DNA of 64,000 nucleotides from Cyprinodon diabolis (Eukaryota; Chordata; Actinopteri; Cyprinodontiformes; Cyprinodontidae). Shown here in pieces: positions 32,111 through 59,033 of the stretch. The notes beneath the pieces are model-generated. The model had not been told where the DNA came from. It saw only the letters and a program-made list of their open reading frames with translations, and made no database searches. Where the stretch lies: NCBI GenBank assembly GCA_030533445.1, contig CM060071.1, positions 1,178,001 to 1,242,000 of the forward strand, in the 5' to 3' direction. How positions within the stretch are numbered: position 1 is the first letter of the stretch; each line of letters begins with the position of its first letter. The position numbers and the translations under genes were made by a program.

Positions 32111-32920
32111 AAAAAGAAATTGCAAAAAATTGCATCCCTTGCTATTTCAGAGGAGTTGACACTTGTATGTCTGTAATACTGTATATCCATCAGTAGTTTA
32201 AGGTCAAAGGTCAGCAAATGAAAATTCTGGCCAGTAAAACAATGACAGCGCAATATTAGCTGTATGATCTGAAGCTTCATTTGGAGATTTTAAACAGGCT
32301 TTTCAAAAACTTTGATATTGCTGCTGTAATATTATAGATTTTTTTTAGAATAAAAAACTATAAACTGGTGTTAATATGAACACATCTAAGAATTTAAAAA
32401 GACATAAGATATATAAATATAATAAATATATTTCAGTTTAAACAAAGTATGCTTAAATGTATTTTTTTGTGAATGATGATGGCCTATATAAATATGATAG
32501 TAGAATGAATCTTTATTACTTTTTAGTTATTTGGGGTTTTTGTTTCTTATGTGGTAATTGCATTACTTTTCAGAAACTCCCCTGATAAGTTAAAACCCTT
32601 TTCCATTTAAAATACTTGAACCTATTTAGCTATTAAGTTAAAAGTTATAAGAAAATACAAGTGTAATGAGAGTATACTATTGATTTTGATTGTATTAAAA
32701 TAAAAAGACTTTTCGCATGTGTTTAATTAAGCATCTGCTTAATGTTTCTCAGTATTAAAAAATTCTAGCTTTTATTTGAAAAGCTTAAATTGGTAGCATT
32801 GCATTTACATTTTTTTTCTTTGTTCAGGTGTTTCAGCATATGTGATTCACATTTTGGCTTGTTGATTTTTTAAGCTTAAGTCAAGCAGAGCTGTCTCGTG
32901 TCTGTGATCTATTCTATATA

Positions 32921-32926
32921 AATAAA
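32921..32926 (+). terminator. Candidate poly(A) signal AATAAA
   Basis: Canonical AATAAA about 1.6 kb after the cefip-like stop codon, followed at 32950-33005 by T-rich and GT-containing sequence. No transcript evidence is available here. Confidence 0.4.
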
Positions 32927-33464
32927 CAACTATTTTCAGCAAAAATCACCTGGAACTTTTGTTATTTCACCCTTAACGCTTTTATTTATTGTTAAAACAT
33001 TTTTTTTTTGTTGTTGTTGTAAAGTTGACTAGTTTTTCAGTTTCAAAACGCCAAAGTAGCCTTTACTCTGAGTTAAGTTACTACTGCAAGTTACTCCTTA
33101 AACCATCTTGGATTCTTGCAGGATTTGTGGTCTTGTGAGCTAAGACTGAACTCCAAGACAGGGTTATGGACCTTTCAAATAGCAAATAATCTGTGGTGCA
33201 GTTCAATGCAATTCAATAAAAAATACTGATCCTAAAGCAGGGGTGTCAAACTGGTTCGAGAAAGGGCCGTGTGGTGGCAGGTGTTCTTTCCAACCAAGCA
33301 ATAGCACACCCGACTCTAGTCATCTTATCAAGTGAGTCAGTAGTGTCAGTATAGTGTGCTATAGGCTATATGCACCAGATTGCGCCCGCTAACTTCCGGC
33401 TGAGCGTGGTGATGGCATCAACTTCCGGTGGAAATAGCATTGTTGTTGTCAGCAGAGAAGAGAA

Positions 33465-34115
33465 ATGAGTTTGTTGGGAGTCCAGAGGAAGAAACCCTGT
33501 TACCAGTTGGTTAATGGATCGTCACTGCACTGCTGTGTGCCTAGATGTACATGTTCATCACGGTCCAACAGTAAAGTTAGTTTTCATTGCTTCCCTGTGG
33601 ATAGTGTAGTGCGCCGGCATTGGCTAAGCAAAATTCGGAGGCAAGATTTCAGTCCCTGTAGAGAGAAACGGGTATGCAGTCAACATTTCCTGCCTAATGA
33701 TCTGTTAGAGACACCAAGGGGAAAGAGGTGCTTAAAAAAGGGTGCTTTTCCCGTTTTATTTGAATGGAATAACTACTCTTTGCCCGTGCCAAGACCCAGT
33801 GTGTGGGAACGTAGACCCAGGGAGGAAGAGGCGAAAAGCCCCGCTGCTGCAGCGCCGACTGTGGACTGTTCAGAGATGGTGTTTGTGGCTCCTGAACATG
33901 ATTGCTGTGTTTCACCTGCAAGTGGAGTTATGATCAACGAGTTAGTGATGCAAAACAAGGCCCTACAAAAACAAGTTCAGATGTTGCAGCGTGAAGTTCA
34001 GCGGCTGCATATTATCAAAACGGACGCGCATCACAGTTTTCGCTCGTTAACACTCTATTGTTTACATGACAACTTGTTAAAATTAAATGGGGTAGTGATA
34101 TTAAATTGGGATTAA
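33465..34115 (+). CDS. THAP-domain protein, probably transposase-derived
   Basis: A 216-codon frame with an N-terminal THAP zinc finger: C24/C28 (CVPRC), the FP pair at 43-44, W53, C71-x2-H74 (VCSQHF) and an AFPVLF box at 94-99 that matches the AVPTIF-type end of the domain. A leucine/glutamine coiled coil (NKALQKQVQMLQREVQRLH) lies at about 164-186, a common arrangement in THAP proteins. The THAP finger is a sequence-specific DNA-binding domain. Downstream, after frame breaks, 34240-34370 encodes FASYRHFQYFWKLVKPAV and VTNTKSSTASSERFP. That resembles the segment linking THAP and catalytic domains in fish transposases with a DDE_4-type catalytic domain, so the ORF is probably the start of a decayed transposase rather than a host gene. 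No catalytic domain was seen. Confidence 0.6.
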   Translation: MSLLGVQRKKPCYQLVNGSSLHCCVPRCTCSSRSNSKVSFHCFPVDSVVRRHWLSKIRRQDFSPCREKRVCSQHFLPNDLLETPRGKRCLKKGAFPVLFEWNNYSLPVPRPSVWERRPREEEAKSPAAAAPTVDCSEMVFVAPEHDCCVSPASGVMINELVMQNKALQKQVQMLQREVQRLHIIKTDAHHSFRSLTLYCLHDNLLKLNGVVILNWD

Positions 34116-34239
34116 AATTATCCACATTGCTTTAGAACAGATCTCTGCCTTATTCAGTTTAACATTGGGTTTACAGTTGGAGATAATGACAACAATTATG
34201 CAGTATTTGTTATATATATTTTTTTCTAAAAACCATATC

Positions 34240-34375
34240 AACAGGTTTGCCTCATATCGACATTTCCAGTATTTTTGGAAGCTGGTGAAGCCTGCTGTGA
34301 TTACAAAGATGATCTGTGTCACCAACACCAAGTCCTCAACAGCTAGCTCAGAAAGATTTCCCATATATATTTTTC
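34240..34375 (+). pseudogene. Transposase-like continuation of the THAP ORF
   Basis: Plus-strand sequence reading FASYRHFQYFWKLVKPAVIT ... CVTNTKSSTASSERFP. It is out of frame with the THAP ORF and preceded by a possible AG acceptor (caacag at 34238-34243), so it is either a frameshifted continuation or a second exon. Confidence 0.4.
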
Positions 34376-34379
34376 AAAG

Positions 34380-35080
34380 TAAACTACCATTATGTTGTCC
34401 CTATTTATTTTGTCTGTTTGTTCTTGTGTTAGACTTTAAAAGGTCTCTGAAAGTTCTACCCTGGAGGAGCTTCCAAGAGCCAGAGATCCTCTTTTAGACT
34501 ACTTGACTAGTTTAGGTTGCATAAGACCCTTAAGAGCACAATCTGCTTATATTCCATGTGGTTTGCCAGGTTAAAGGCCCCTTCCAGAGGTTAATTCTTT
34601 CTAATATTTCCTTAAATACTTGGTACTCAGTTCATTAGTAAGAGAGCTCTATTAACTTTTTACAGGTTTGCAGAAGGTCTGACGACACAGGAGTATTGCT
34701 GTTTGGATGCTGTCAAACAACATCCAAACAGTTTTCGCTCTTTGTTGTATCTTTAACCACAGCAATTACTTGCTGACATGATGGATGACCTTTTTACACT
34801 TCAGCATGTTTCCAAAGGAAGTAACAGGAGGACAATAGAAAAGACAGTTATTCCTTTGTGGAGAAATTATTTGTAGGATGCAGAAGGTATTTAACACAGT
34901 TCTTCTTCATCTATATGTTATATTATCAAGCAGGGGTGTCAGACTGGTTTTGATTTTGAGCCACTTGAATCATGAATATCCTCGAAAGGGCAGTTTTGCC
35001 AGATTATTTAAAAAAACCCATTAAACTGTTTGAAAATATTACATAAATAGCTGTGTCTGTATTCGATGATGGTAGCAAGC
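34380..35080. other. No gene seen
   Basis: AT-rich. At 34931 the sequence CAGGGGTGTCAGACTGG begins, the same start as at 33238 (CAGGGGTGTCAAACTGG). An 11-bp hairpin CTGTTTGGATG/CATCCAAACAG lies at 34699-34731. Confidence 0.4.
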
Positions 35081-35084
35081 TACA

Positions 35085-35275
35085 TTATAGCCACAGCTGC
35101 CCTGGGGCTCACTGACAGAAGCGGGGCTGCCGTACACTGGCGCCACCAGGCCCTCTGACCACCATCAGTAGACAATGCAGGAGAAGTGTCTTGCCCAAGG
35201 ACACAACGACACTGAAAATCAGAGCTTCGATTTGAAGGCAAACTCCTACATCCGACGCCACTGTCACCCTTTTAT
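35085..35275. repeat. L2-derived tail or SINE fragment
   Basis: Wording such as ctggcgccaccaggccctct and gtgtcttgcccaaggacaca is typical of the 3' ends of fish L2-type LINEs and SINEs. Low divergence cannot be judged without alignment. Confidence 0.55.
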
Positions 35276-35639
35276 GTGGTTTATCTGTGGAAGGTGGGGA
35301 AGCATCTGAGGTAGCCATAGAATCTGAACGGGGTTTAGAACGCTTTGATCCAGTTGAACTTTCAGAGTTAGCAAAACTATTCTTTTCAACTAAGCCTTCA
35401 ACACTGGAAAATAATCTAAATCTAGATAAGTAATTTTTTCTTAAAATAAGTGCATTTTGTCTTGAATTGAGAAGGTAAAAGAGAGATGTTGCCAATGGAA
35501 CAACAATTTTCATTTAAAATCAGAAAATGAAATGGCATTTTCTGATTTCAAGTGCATTTTATCTAAATATCATATTTTAACAGTAGGCCCCTGTAACAGG
35601 GACATCAATTTTCGACTTGATGTCCCTGTTACAGGGATA

Positions 35640-35740
35640 TTTACCAAAGGCTTTTAAGGTTGCTGTCAGTAAACCTTTACTTAAGAAACCATCGCTTGAC
35701 CTCAGATGACTTGGTCAATTATAGACCTATATACACTAAG
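35640..35740 (+). pseudogene. L2-clade LINE RT scrap
   Basis: Encodes LPKAFKVAVSKPLLKKPSLD and (after a break) LVNYRPIY, the start of the L2 RT domain (VIKPLLKKPxLD...NYRPIS). It stops abruptly at about 35742, where a different LINE begins. Confidence 0.6.
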
Positions 35741-35744
35741 GCCT

Positions 35745-35890
35745 AACAACGCTCAGCTGTAGAGGTGGTCAGCAGCACCAAAATCCTGGAGGTGCACATC
35801 ACAGACAACCTCACCTGGACTATGAACACCTGCTCACTGGTCAAAAGGGCACAGAAGCTCTTCTACTTTCTCTGTTCCCATGCATAGAGA
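35745..35890 (+). pseudogene. Rex1-like LINE C-terminal scrap
   Basis: Encodes VEVVSSTKILEVHITDNLTW and SLVKRAQKLFYFL, the region after the RT in Rex1-like LINEs (VSSFKFLGVHIxxDLxW...KKAQxRLYFLR). It ends at a TAG near 35886. The tail of the same family is at 36695-36735. Confidence 0.6.
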
Positions 35891-36694
35891 TGTCTATATC
35901 TACAGTTGATTTATTAAAAATGCTTTACAGTAAAAGTCAACAGCAATAACATTAATAACAAACGATAATTTTATTCAAAATGTATTTATTAAAAATGCTT
36001 AAAAATTCCTGTAATGAATGAATAGCACAATGAAAGAAATAATGTCTCATCTAAACATCCCTCACTTAACAATAAAAGCTAACAATAACTCTCAACTCCC
36101 AATAACAGATGATACTCAGCCTCAGCAATGAACGAAATAATGTCTGTTCTGTAGGCTATAGAAAAAAATTAATTAACAAATGAGCTAATTAACAAAAAAT
36201 ACCTCTTGTGTAACAAAAATAACTCAAAATGTACCAAAAAACAAACATATCAATAGACTATCTTTACTTTCGGAGTCCAGTTGGCTTTTCAGATTCCTTG
36301 CACCTCCATTGGACACCTAGACATATGTGCCTGCTTTGCACACTGTGCACAAGGCCTCCAATGTGTCTCGACCCGGTCTGAAAGCGGGGAAACTCTTTTG
36401 TAAATCGTTGGTAAACATACATTTGGGCTTTTGCATGTTGTTGGAGTACTGACAGCCACGCTATCTATATTCTGATTAAGAACAGGGCTACCCACACTGC
36501 AAGTACATCCCGCTGCAGCCTGCGGTAAGGCGGGATTACGTCACACGCAGCGTCGTGCACAGTGCCCTAGTGCCTGTAAATTTGATGGTCCAATTAAGGC
36601 AATTTAAAAAATCAGGACATTTCCTCACTTTCTAAAAAAAAAACGGGACGCCCGGGACAGGACGTGAAATACGGACGTTTGGTCACCCTATTCT
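35891..36694. mobile_element. Unclassified insertion between LINE C-terminus and tail
   Basis: AT-rich interval separating the Rex1-like scrap at 35745-35890 from a Rex1-like 3' tail at 36695. Its right end reads gacgtttggtcaccct, similar to the repeat end at about 21925. No open coding sequence. Confidence 0.35.
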
Positions 36695-36735
36695 ATGAAT
36701 ACAAAAATGACAATAAAGTTTGTCTAAGTCTAAGC
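36695..36735 (+). repeat. Rex1-like LINE 3' tail
   Basis: Reads AAAATGACAATAAAGTTTGT then CTAAGTCTAAG, the terminal sequence of Rex1-type LINEs with a short CTAAGT repeat. A related piece, inverted, is at 54420-54470. Confidence 0.55.
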
Positions 36736-37368
36736 CTTGTCATGTGCTGGTTTAAGCAGGGGAACCTTGTATGCCATGCATGATTTCAAACCATGACGTG
36801 TATTACCTTTAGTAACCTTGGAAACAGTGGTCCCAGCTCCTTTCAGGTCATTAACCAGCTGCTCCCTTGTAGTTCCGGGCTGATTTCTCACCTTTGTTAG
36901 ATCATTGAGACCCCACAAGGTGAGATCTTGCATGGAGCCCAGTCCAGTTGATGGTTGACAGTCATGTTTAGCTTCTTCCATTTTCTAATGATTGCTCCAA
37001 CAGTGGACCTTTTTTCATCAAGCTGCTTGGCAATTTCCCCGTGGCCCTTTCCAGCCTTGTGGAGGTGTACAATTTTATCTCTAGTGCCTCTGGACAGCTT
37101 GGATTGGAGGTAAACATTTTGAAGGCAGACCAACAGGTCTTTGAGGGTCCAAATTCTAGCTAATAGACAGGTGTGCAAATATTTATTTGCAGCTCTATCA
37201 TACAAATAAATTGTGATTTCTGAAGTTTTTTTTGAGATTATGTCTCTCACAGTGGACATGCATGTATGATGACAATTTTAGACCCCTCCATGATTTTTAA
37301 GTGGTAAAACCTGCAAAATAGCAGGGTGTTAAAAATTATTACCTTTACTGTAATGCACTGTAACAGTC
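36735..37368 (-). mobile_element. Tc1-like transposon, 5' half only
   Basis: Minus strand. The 5' terminal region (37368 down to about 37260, with AGCAGGGTGTT and the ATCATGGAGGGGTCTAAAAT block), then a leader and a helix-turn-helix region reading [20 protein letters not shown] and [18 protein letters not shown]. After a frame break it continues [20 protein letters not shown] and GLKSCMAYKVPLLKPAHDKA. It stops at 36735, before the DDE catalytic domain, so it is truncated and inactive. Confidence 0.85.
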
Positions 37369-37369
37369 A

Positions 37370-39297
37370 TGATGTGATTCATAATCGAATACCTTTTCCA
37401 CACGTTACACAGTTATGCAGCTCTTTTTTTCTTTTACGACGCGTTTGCACCTGTCCAACACCGTACTTTTCCTTCTTGTTTCATCTGTTTATTTAACTAA
37501 GGCATGAAAGAATCAATTAATTAAACATGAAACATCCTTAGTCAGAGCAGTTTTCCAAGTAGTTTCGACCACTATTGGGCCAAGATATTAACAATAGGCT
37601 CCCCTGTTGAATGTTATGCGTAAGCCTAAATAATTTGTATATTTCATAATTAGTTCCTTTGTTTACATTTCATATCACTCGTTGTGATTTATGTTAAATT
37701 CTATTCCCAGCCCGCTGGGAATTTATGTTTCTGATACTTTAAGATGTTTATTGTCCTCCCCTGTAGGGGTGGTAAAATATCTTATTTAATCAGATATTAT
37801 TTCAGCTGTTATATACTGTTTATGACACACAGTCCTACTAACTGTGTGTTAGAACAATAGATGAAAGAGTGATTCGAGCTCTAATCATGGCCAAACAGTT
37901 ATTTCTGCACATACATGGAATAAATTCACCACAACTTCTGTTCAAAATATAAGATTTTATTAACAAAAATCATTCAGCTCCAAGTCGAACATATTTCAGT
38001 TTAACACTCTCAAGACAAGTAAAACTCAACTAAACTAAACTAACTACTATGTACAAAGAGGAAGGGGAAAACGGTTGAAAAACATATTACAGTTTATGAT
38101 GGATTTTGTGTTTGAAACCAAAGTTTATCTGGAATATTTTGGGATATGATCAAATTAGCTTTTCACAAATTTTAAGGAAATTGGAATGTTTTCAGACCAA
38201 TTCACAATGCAAATCCATGAGGTGAATAAAACATTATTCGGCCAAATAATGTTTTATTGAATGATTTGCTTAATTAAGAACCAATAACCTTTAGCTAAAT
38301 GATTCTTTACCCTCCTTGAAATAGCCAGCAGCGAATAGACATCAGGCTTCCACTAAATGACTCTTGGTCAGACTTGGTAATGGAAATGTAATGAGCATTT
38401 GAGGAACACATGAACACTAATGTTATATCAGTGTTTAAATCCTTAGTGAATAAAGCTTGTCTAAGCTTCAGCAACAGCTCAACACATATTCCTGTAGCAT
38501 AGCGTAGCATGCAGTCCATTCTTTAGCATCATTTAGCATTGACTTTACTCAGCAGTAAACACACGATATGATTAGCATCATCAAAAGACACATTGCTTGT
38601 TCTGTCCATAATCATGCCAGACCTGCAAACCTTTTTTCATGTCCGTTTGGTAATCTTGAGTTTCATCCAGTTTTGCAGCTCTGCAGTCAGGGGCTCTTTG
38701 TCTGAGTCTCACAGCCAGGGAATGGTCCTCATCCAGTTTGGCTCTAAAAGTTCTGAAACTCAAGAGAAATGTGTTGCAAAAGGTCTGTTTGCAGCAGTCC
38801 GGTTCTGAAAGGTTCTGACTTATCCTTGATGGTTCTGGGGATCTGGTCCCCCTGGGGCCCGCATCTCCACTGTGGGCCACAGTGGGCCCCAACTTTGCGC
38901 GCAGGAGCAGAAGGAGGCAAAAGAGAGAGAATCCTGTGTGCTCTGTGGTTTTGTTCTGTCCTCACAGAGGGGGTGGTGGTTGGTCACACCTCTGTGACTT
39001 CCATGTGACTTGCCTGTGGCTGAAAAAAGGGGGGGCTGCAGAAGTCCCCCAGCTGTTATTCACCAAAGCTGCATTTTCCTCCTCTGGTCATCCTGTCAAG
39101 ATGAAATATGGACACTGGTTCCCAATGTCCAAAAAGTATGATCATGGCATATGGCACAACACACTTTACATTGAAGTGTGATCATATTTCGGATGCTGAA
39201 TAATTCTTACTTGTGATAAATACGCAGAAACATCCTTGTTGTTTTTTTTTAAATACATGGTGGAGATTATAACATCAATATTATAAGATTGCAAGAG
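37370..39297. other. No gene seen
   Basis: About 1.9 kb with no supported coding region. It includes a 14-bp perfect hairpin at 38225-38258 and a GC-richer stretch at 38580-39060 whose short open frames show no recognisable domain. Confidence 0.45.
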
Positions 39298-39305
39298 ACA
39301 AATTC

Positions 39306-42207
39306 CATAGGCGGAGTTTCACTTTGCATCGGGGGGGCAAAAATATATATATTTTTTTTTTCCCGCACCAACACGCTCTCACAACGATGTGCGTTAAAGC
39401 GCATTACGCATGATGACACAAGTGATTAATGTAACATTACCAATGTTAAACACCAGTTGTTACATTACTGCATACAGTACAACATTGTTGCTTGTATTAA
39501 TTTAAAGAAAGTCTTACCTAGTGCAGAAGTAACCGTCTTTTTTTGCGTCCTGCGTAAACGTCCACAACCGTCTCAGGTGACAGCCTGGCAGTGATGTCGC
39601 GCTCGATGTGAAGCACAGAAAGGGATGAAAACCGTGCAGCTCCTGTTGTTAAGCGTAGCCAGTTGCGAATCCTTCTCATTGCAGAGAAACTCCTTTGGAA
39701 GTGGCAGTTCCAACGGGTAGAGTCAGTGCCAACTGCAGCAGCTTGTATAGATTTGGATAAACGGCCCTTGTTACAGTTTTTTGAAGATTTTCACGTGACA
39801 CAGATCCGACAATAGAGGCTTTAACAAGGTCCATCTCTGCCCCAGCAAGGTGGTGGTTGATTTTCAGAAGCTGTGCATACTTTAGTACGAGAGGCTCAAT
39901 TCCACTTTTGTCGCATCTTAACACTGCTGCGCAGGCCTGTGCGAGTTCAACAGCTTCTCCCGTGAATCATCTGTCCAGTTCGCAAATTATGGTATCCAGC
40001 ACTGGGAAATACAGGTGCTGTTGGAATCCAGGGGTCTCACTCTGGGATATTTTTACAGTATTTAAATCATTTTCTTCTTCTCTGTGGCCCAAAGTCGTTA
40101 TCAGGAAATTATCGAGGGAGGTGGGGGTTGTGCGGCCCGTTTTCTTTTCAGTACAAGTGGTCCAGGACCAGCAGGTGTCTGACTCTGAATATTCACATCC
40201 TCGGGTACGGAGATGTTTTTGTCTCGGCAGAACTGTTTCACTGATCCCCATACATCATTCCATTTGTCAGTCTGTCTCTGTGACACAAAGTGCGCTTTCA
40301 GGTTGTCGGTGAGCACAGCCGCTTCGGAAAGTGTGAGACTGGAGGACTGAAGGGCTTTGTGTGTGACATGAATGACACGCAGTATGTCTTCAAGTACAAT
40401 GAGACATGTAATAAATGACAACCTGCCCATATGCTCACATAGGCCAGTGGCCTCCACTGACCATTTTTCTCCCTCATCACTCATTTCTCTCAGGCACTGT
40501 GTAATCGCAGAGTAGTGTGTTTTAACGGCATGCAGAGCACGCCACTTGCATGCCCAGCGCGTCTCGCTGGGCTGTGCAATTTCGGTTGGCTTCATATCCA
40601 GAGATTTCTGGACTTCAATAAAGCGATGGTGGGTTGCAGGCTCTGCATATACTGAGTACAATTTGCTGATAACATTCAGGAATGTTTTAACACTACGGTT
40701 CACCGTGCAGCAGTCCACAAGTACGAGATTCAGTTTGTGAGCCAAGCAGTGTATGTACGCTGTGTATGATCTCTTTAATGCGCTGCTGCACTCCAGACAC
40801 TCTGCCAGACATTACAGAGGCACCATCGTAGCTCTGGGCAACAATTGGGATATTTTTCAGTCCGCACATCTCCAATCCACTGTTTATGGCATCCACGATC
40901 CCAGCTGCATTTCGAGATGCGGAGCAATCAATAAAACACAAAAACCGCTCTTTGATTTGAAGCTGCTCTGTATATCTTAAACAGACTGACAGCTGCTCAG
41001 TTTTGGATGACCTGGCCTCATCTGCGATAACAGCAAAAAACCCTGCGTCCTGCACTTTCTCTGCAATTTCTGCATGAACCAAATTTGCGCATATCTCAAT
41101 TATTTCGTTCTGAAAATCTGGACTTGTAGCATTGAAATAATTAGACTGCATACTTTGAAAGTCAGAATCATATTTTGAGAAAAAATTGCAAACCTCAAGA
41201 TAATTCCCCCGAGAATCTGAATCGATAGCCTCCCTGTGTCAACGGAAAGGCAATCCAAGTGCAGACAGCAATCACACTATATCCACGACTTTACAAAGAT
41301 AAGATCTGTTCTTCTCAACTGTAGCGTTGTGGCTCTCCGACAATTTGGCAGCTATCGATCCTCCAGATGTGCTCTGTTTGAAGTTTTCCCATTTAACCAT
41401 ACAGTTCTGATGGGCCAGAGAATTATCATGTTTTTCCAGTTTGATGCTTAGTTTTTTCCAGTCACTTATGCCCTTCGGAACGATTCCTCTACGCTGCTGT
41501 CAGTCTGGAAGTGGCGGCAGGCGAAACAGAAGACAGCATCCTTTAAAATTGAGTATTCAAGCCAACAGTACTTGTTGTAGTAGTACGTGGAAAAGGCTCG
41601 TTTAGTTTTTCCAAACAATTTTGAAGGAAAATCTGGAAGAATAGGCTGCTTAGGAGAGCAGTGCTTGTCGCCAAGATCATTTGGTAGCTGCTGCACCGTA
41701 GTAGAGCTGCTAGGCAAGCTAACTGACCCCGACGATAGCCCCGCTCCCGATGGTGAGCTAGCTGGGTTTGCCGAGCTGATCCCAGGTGTTTCCAGATCAG
41801 CATTTGTTGGTTCTGGCTCTGCTTCGTCTTCTTACTGAGTGTTGGCAGAGGTCATGGGACGTTTTAAAAAACGTCGAATATCCATTTTCAGTTTGCAATC
41901 ACTTACACAAGGCTACAACTGTATGCTAGCGAGATAAATACTGAGTGGGAAACCCCCAAGTAGCGGCAAACAGTATTCAACGTCACTATGTCACATGATT
42001 GCTGAAAAATAAATCTATTAAAAAAATGTACTAAGATTCATATTAATTTCATACTACCATGTATTTTAATCAAAACATTAAACTATCAGTACGTATACAT
42101 TTTTAACATTTATATTTTGCCATTTCCTTGACTTAATGTCATTACATGCTTCAGCCACCATGGGGGGGCAGTGCCCCCCTGCCCCCCCCCCCCAAACTCC
42201 GCCCATG
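39306..42207 (-). mobile_element. hAT-superfamily transposon with ZMYM1-like transposase
   Basis: 2,902-bp element flanked by identical 8-bp duplications ACAAATTC at 39298-39305 and 42208-42215. Ends CATAGGCGGAGTTT and AAACTCCGCCCATG form 14-bp terminal inverted repeats with one mismatch. The right subterminal region has an extra G7...C6 fold (42163-42180). It encodes a minus-strand transposase (next entry), which is broken. Confidence 0.95.
39676..41860 (-). pseudogene. hAT transposase, zinc finger MYM-type protein 1-like
   Basis: Fragments in order on the minus strand. 41717-41466: a TTF-type zinc finger region (PILPDFPSKLFGKTKRAF ... WLEYSILKDAVFCFACRHFQ). About 41220-40693: DUF4371-type region with VHAEIAEKVQDAGFFAVIAD, KTEQLSVCLRYTE and IVAQSYDGASVMSG. 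40745-40101: AHKLNLVLVDCC, SETRWACKWRALHAVKTHY and the following linker. 39924-39676: the start of the hAT C-terminal dimerisation region, with LLQLALTLPVGTATSKGVSL. This order is that of ZMYM1-like hAT transposases common in fish. Several frame breaks separate the pieces (near 41460-41230, 40740, 40070) and the dimerisation domain is cut short, so it is a pseudogene. Confidence 0.9.
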
Positions 42208-42215
42208 ACAAATTC

Positions 42216-42640
42216 ATCCTTTAGACAATGATTAAAAGGTTTTGAAACTCAATATACTAGTACTTTATTAATAACAAAGTGAAAATAAATGTTGCAATAA
42301 CTCATAGGTTATTTTTTATCCCAGGGCTGTAAGTGTAGATAGCTGAAGGCAGTTACTTGCACAAGGCCAGCCAGCTATGGCTACAATGTATCTTGTCACC
42401 ATCAGTGTGAGAGTATGTGCATGAATGGGTGAATGACTGAATGTAATGTAAAGTGCTCTATACAGGCCATTGACCATTTGTACGTCTAAAAAAATAAAAA
42501 CTCACAAGTGAAGCAGATACATCAGTGGGTTTTAGGACTTGAAGACGCCAGCTGATTTGTAATTTATTTCAACATTAGTAACAACTTAATTTCAGTATTG
42601 AATATGCATATTCATTTTAGACTCCTATCCATCTTCTTTG
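42216..42640. other. No coding sequence seen; possible crym 3' flank
   Basis: AT-rich. TTTATT at 42563-42568 (AATAAA on the minus strand) is one possible distal poly(A) signal for crym, about 500 nt beyond its stop. No transcript support. Confidence 0.3.
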
Positions 42641-42915
42641 GCTTATCCGAGGGGTCATGGTCAGCCAAAGCAGTCTACGAGCAAAAGGCAGAATACACCC
42701 TGGTCAGGCCGCAAAAGTATTACAGAGCAAGACATAGAAATACAACAATGCACTTACACCTATGTCCAATTTAGAGATGACAATTAACCTAACAGTCATG
42801 GTTTTGGACATTAAAGGAAACCAGGTACCAGAGAGAACCCCTGCATGCACTGGAAGGGCATGCAATCTTTGAGCACAGAGACCCTAGGCTAGGAATCAAA
42901 CCCATGACATTCTTT
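42640..42915 (-). repeat. Common fish interspersed repeat, SINE/LINE-tail-like
   Basis: On the minus strand it begins with a tRNA box-B-like GGGTTTGATTCC. It continues through wording I recognise from a widespread fish repeat (gcatgcaggggttctctctg, gactgttaggttaattg, agggtgtattctgcc). The segment at 53651-53793 is the other end of the same family. Confidence 0.6.
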
Positions 42916-43065
42916 CTTTAACTGCTCGGGAACTGAGATCAGGGACCCTAAGTGGCCCACAGGCTGCATTTTGAGCGAAACTAATAAAGCTTACACACTC
43001 CTGTTTGCGTCTTCTTTCATCAATATAAAGTTCAGATTGAAAATTTGGTGAAAAAAAAAAACTCA

Positions 43066-59033
<15,968 letters not shown>

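Larger units (their letters stand above)
31314..32945 (+). other. Probable 3' UTR of the cefip-like gene
   Basis: AT-rich, no competing ORF. An AATAAA at 32921-32926 is a plausible polyadenylation signal; another AATAAA lies at 33215. Two interspersed repeats sit inside (31394-31565 and 31945-32110), so the actual transcript end could be earlier. Confidence 0.5.

Noticed and set aside
38581..39181. Overlapping frames of 70-103 codons on both strands
   Set aside because: No domain or codon signature; surrounding sequence is unannotated GC-richer DNA.
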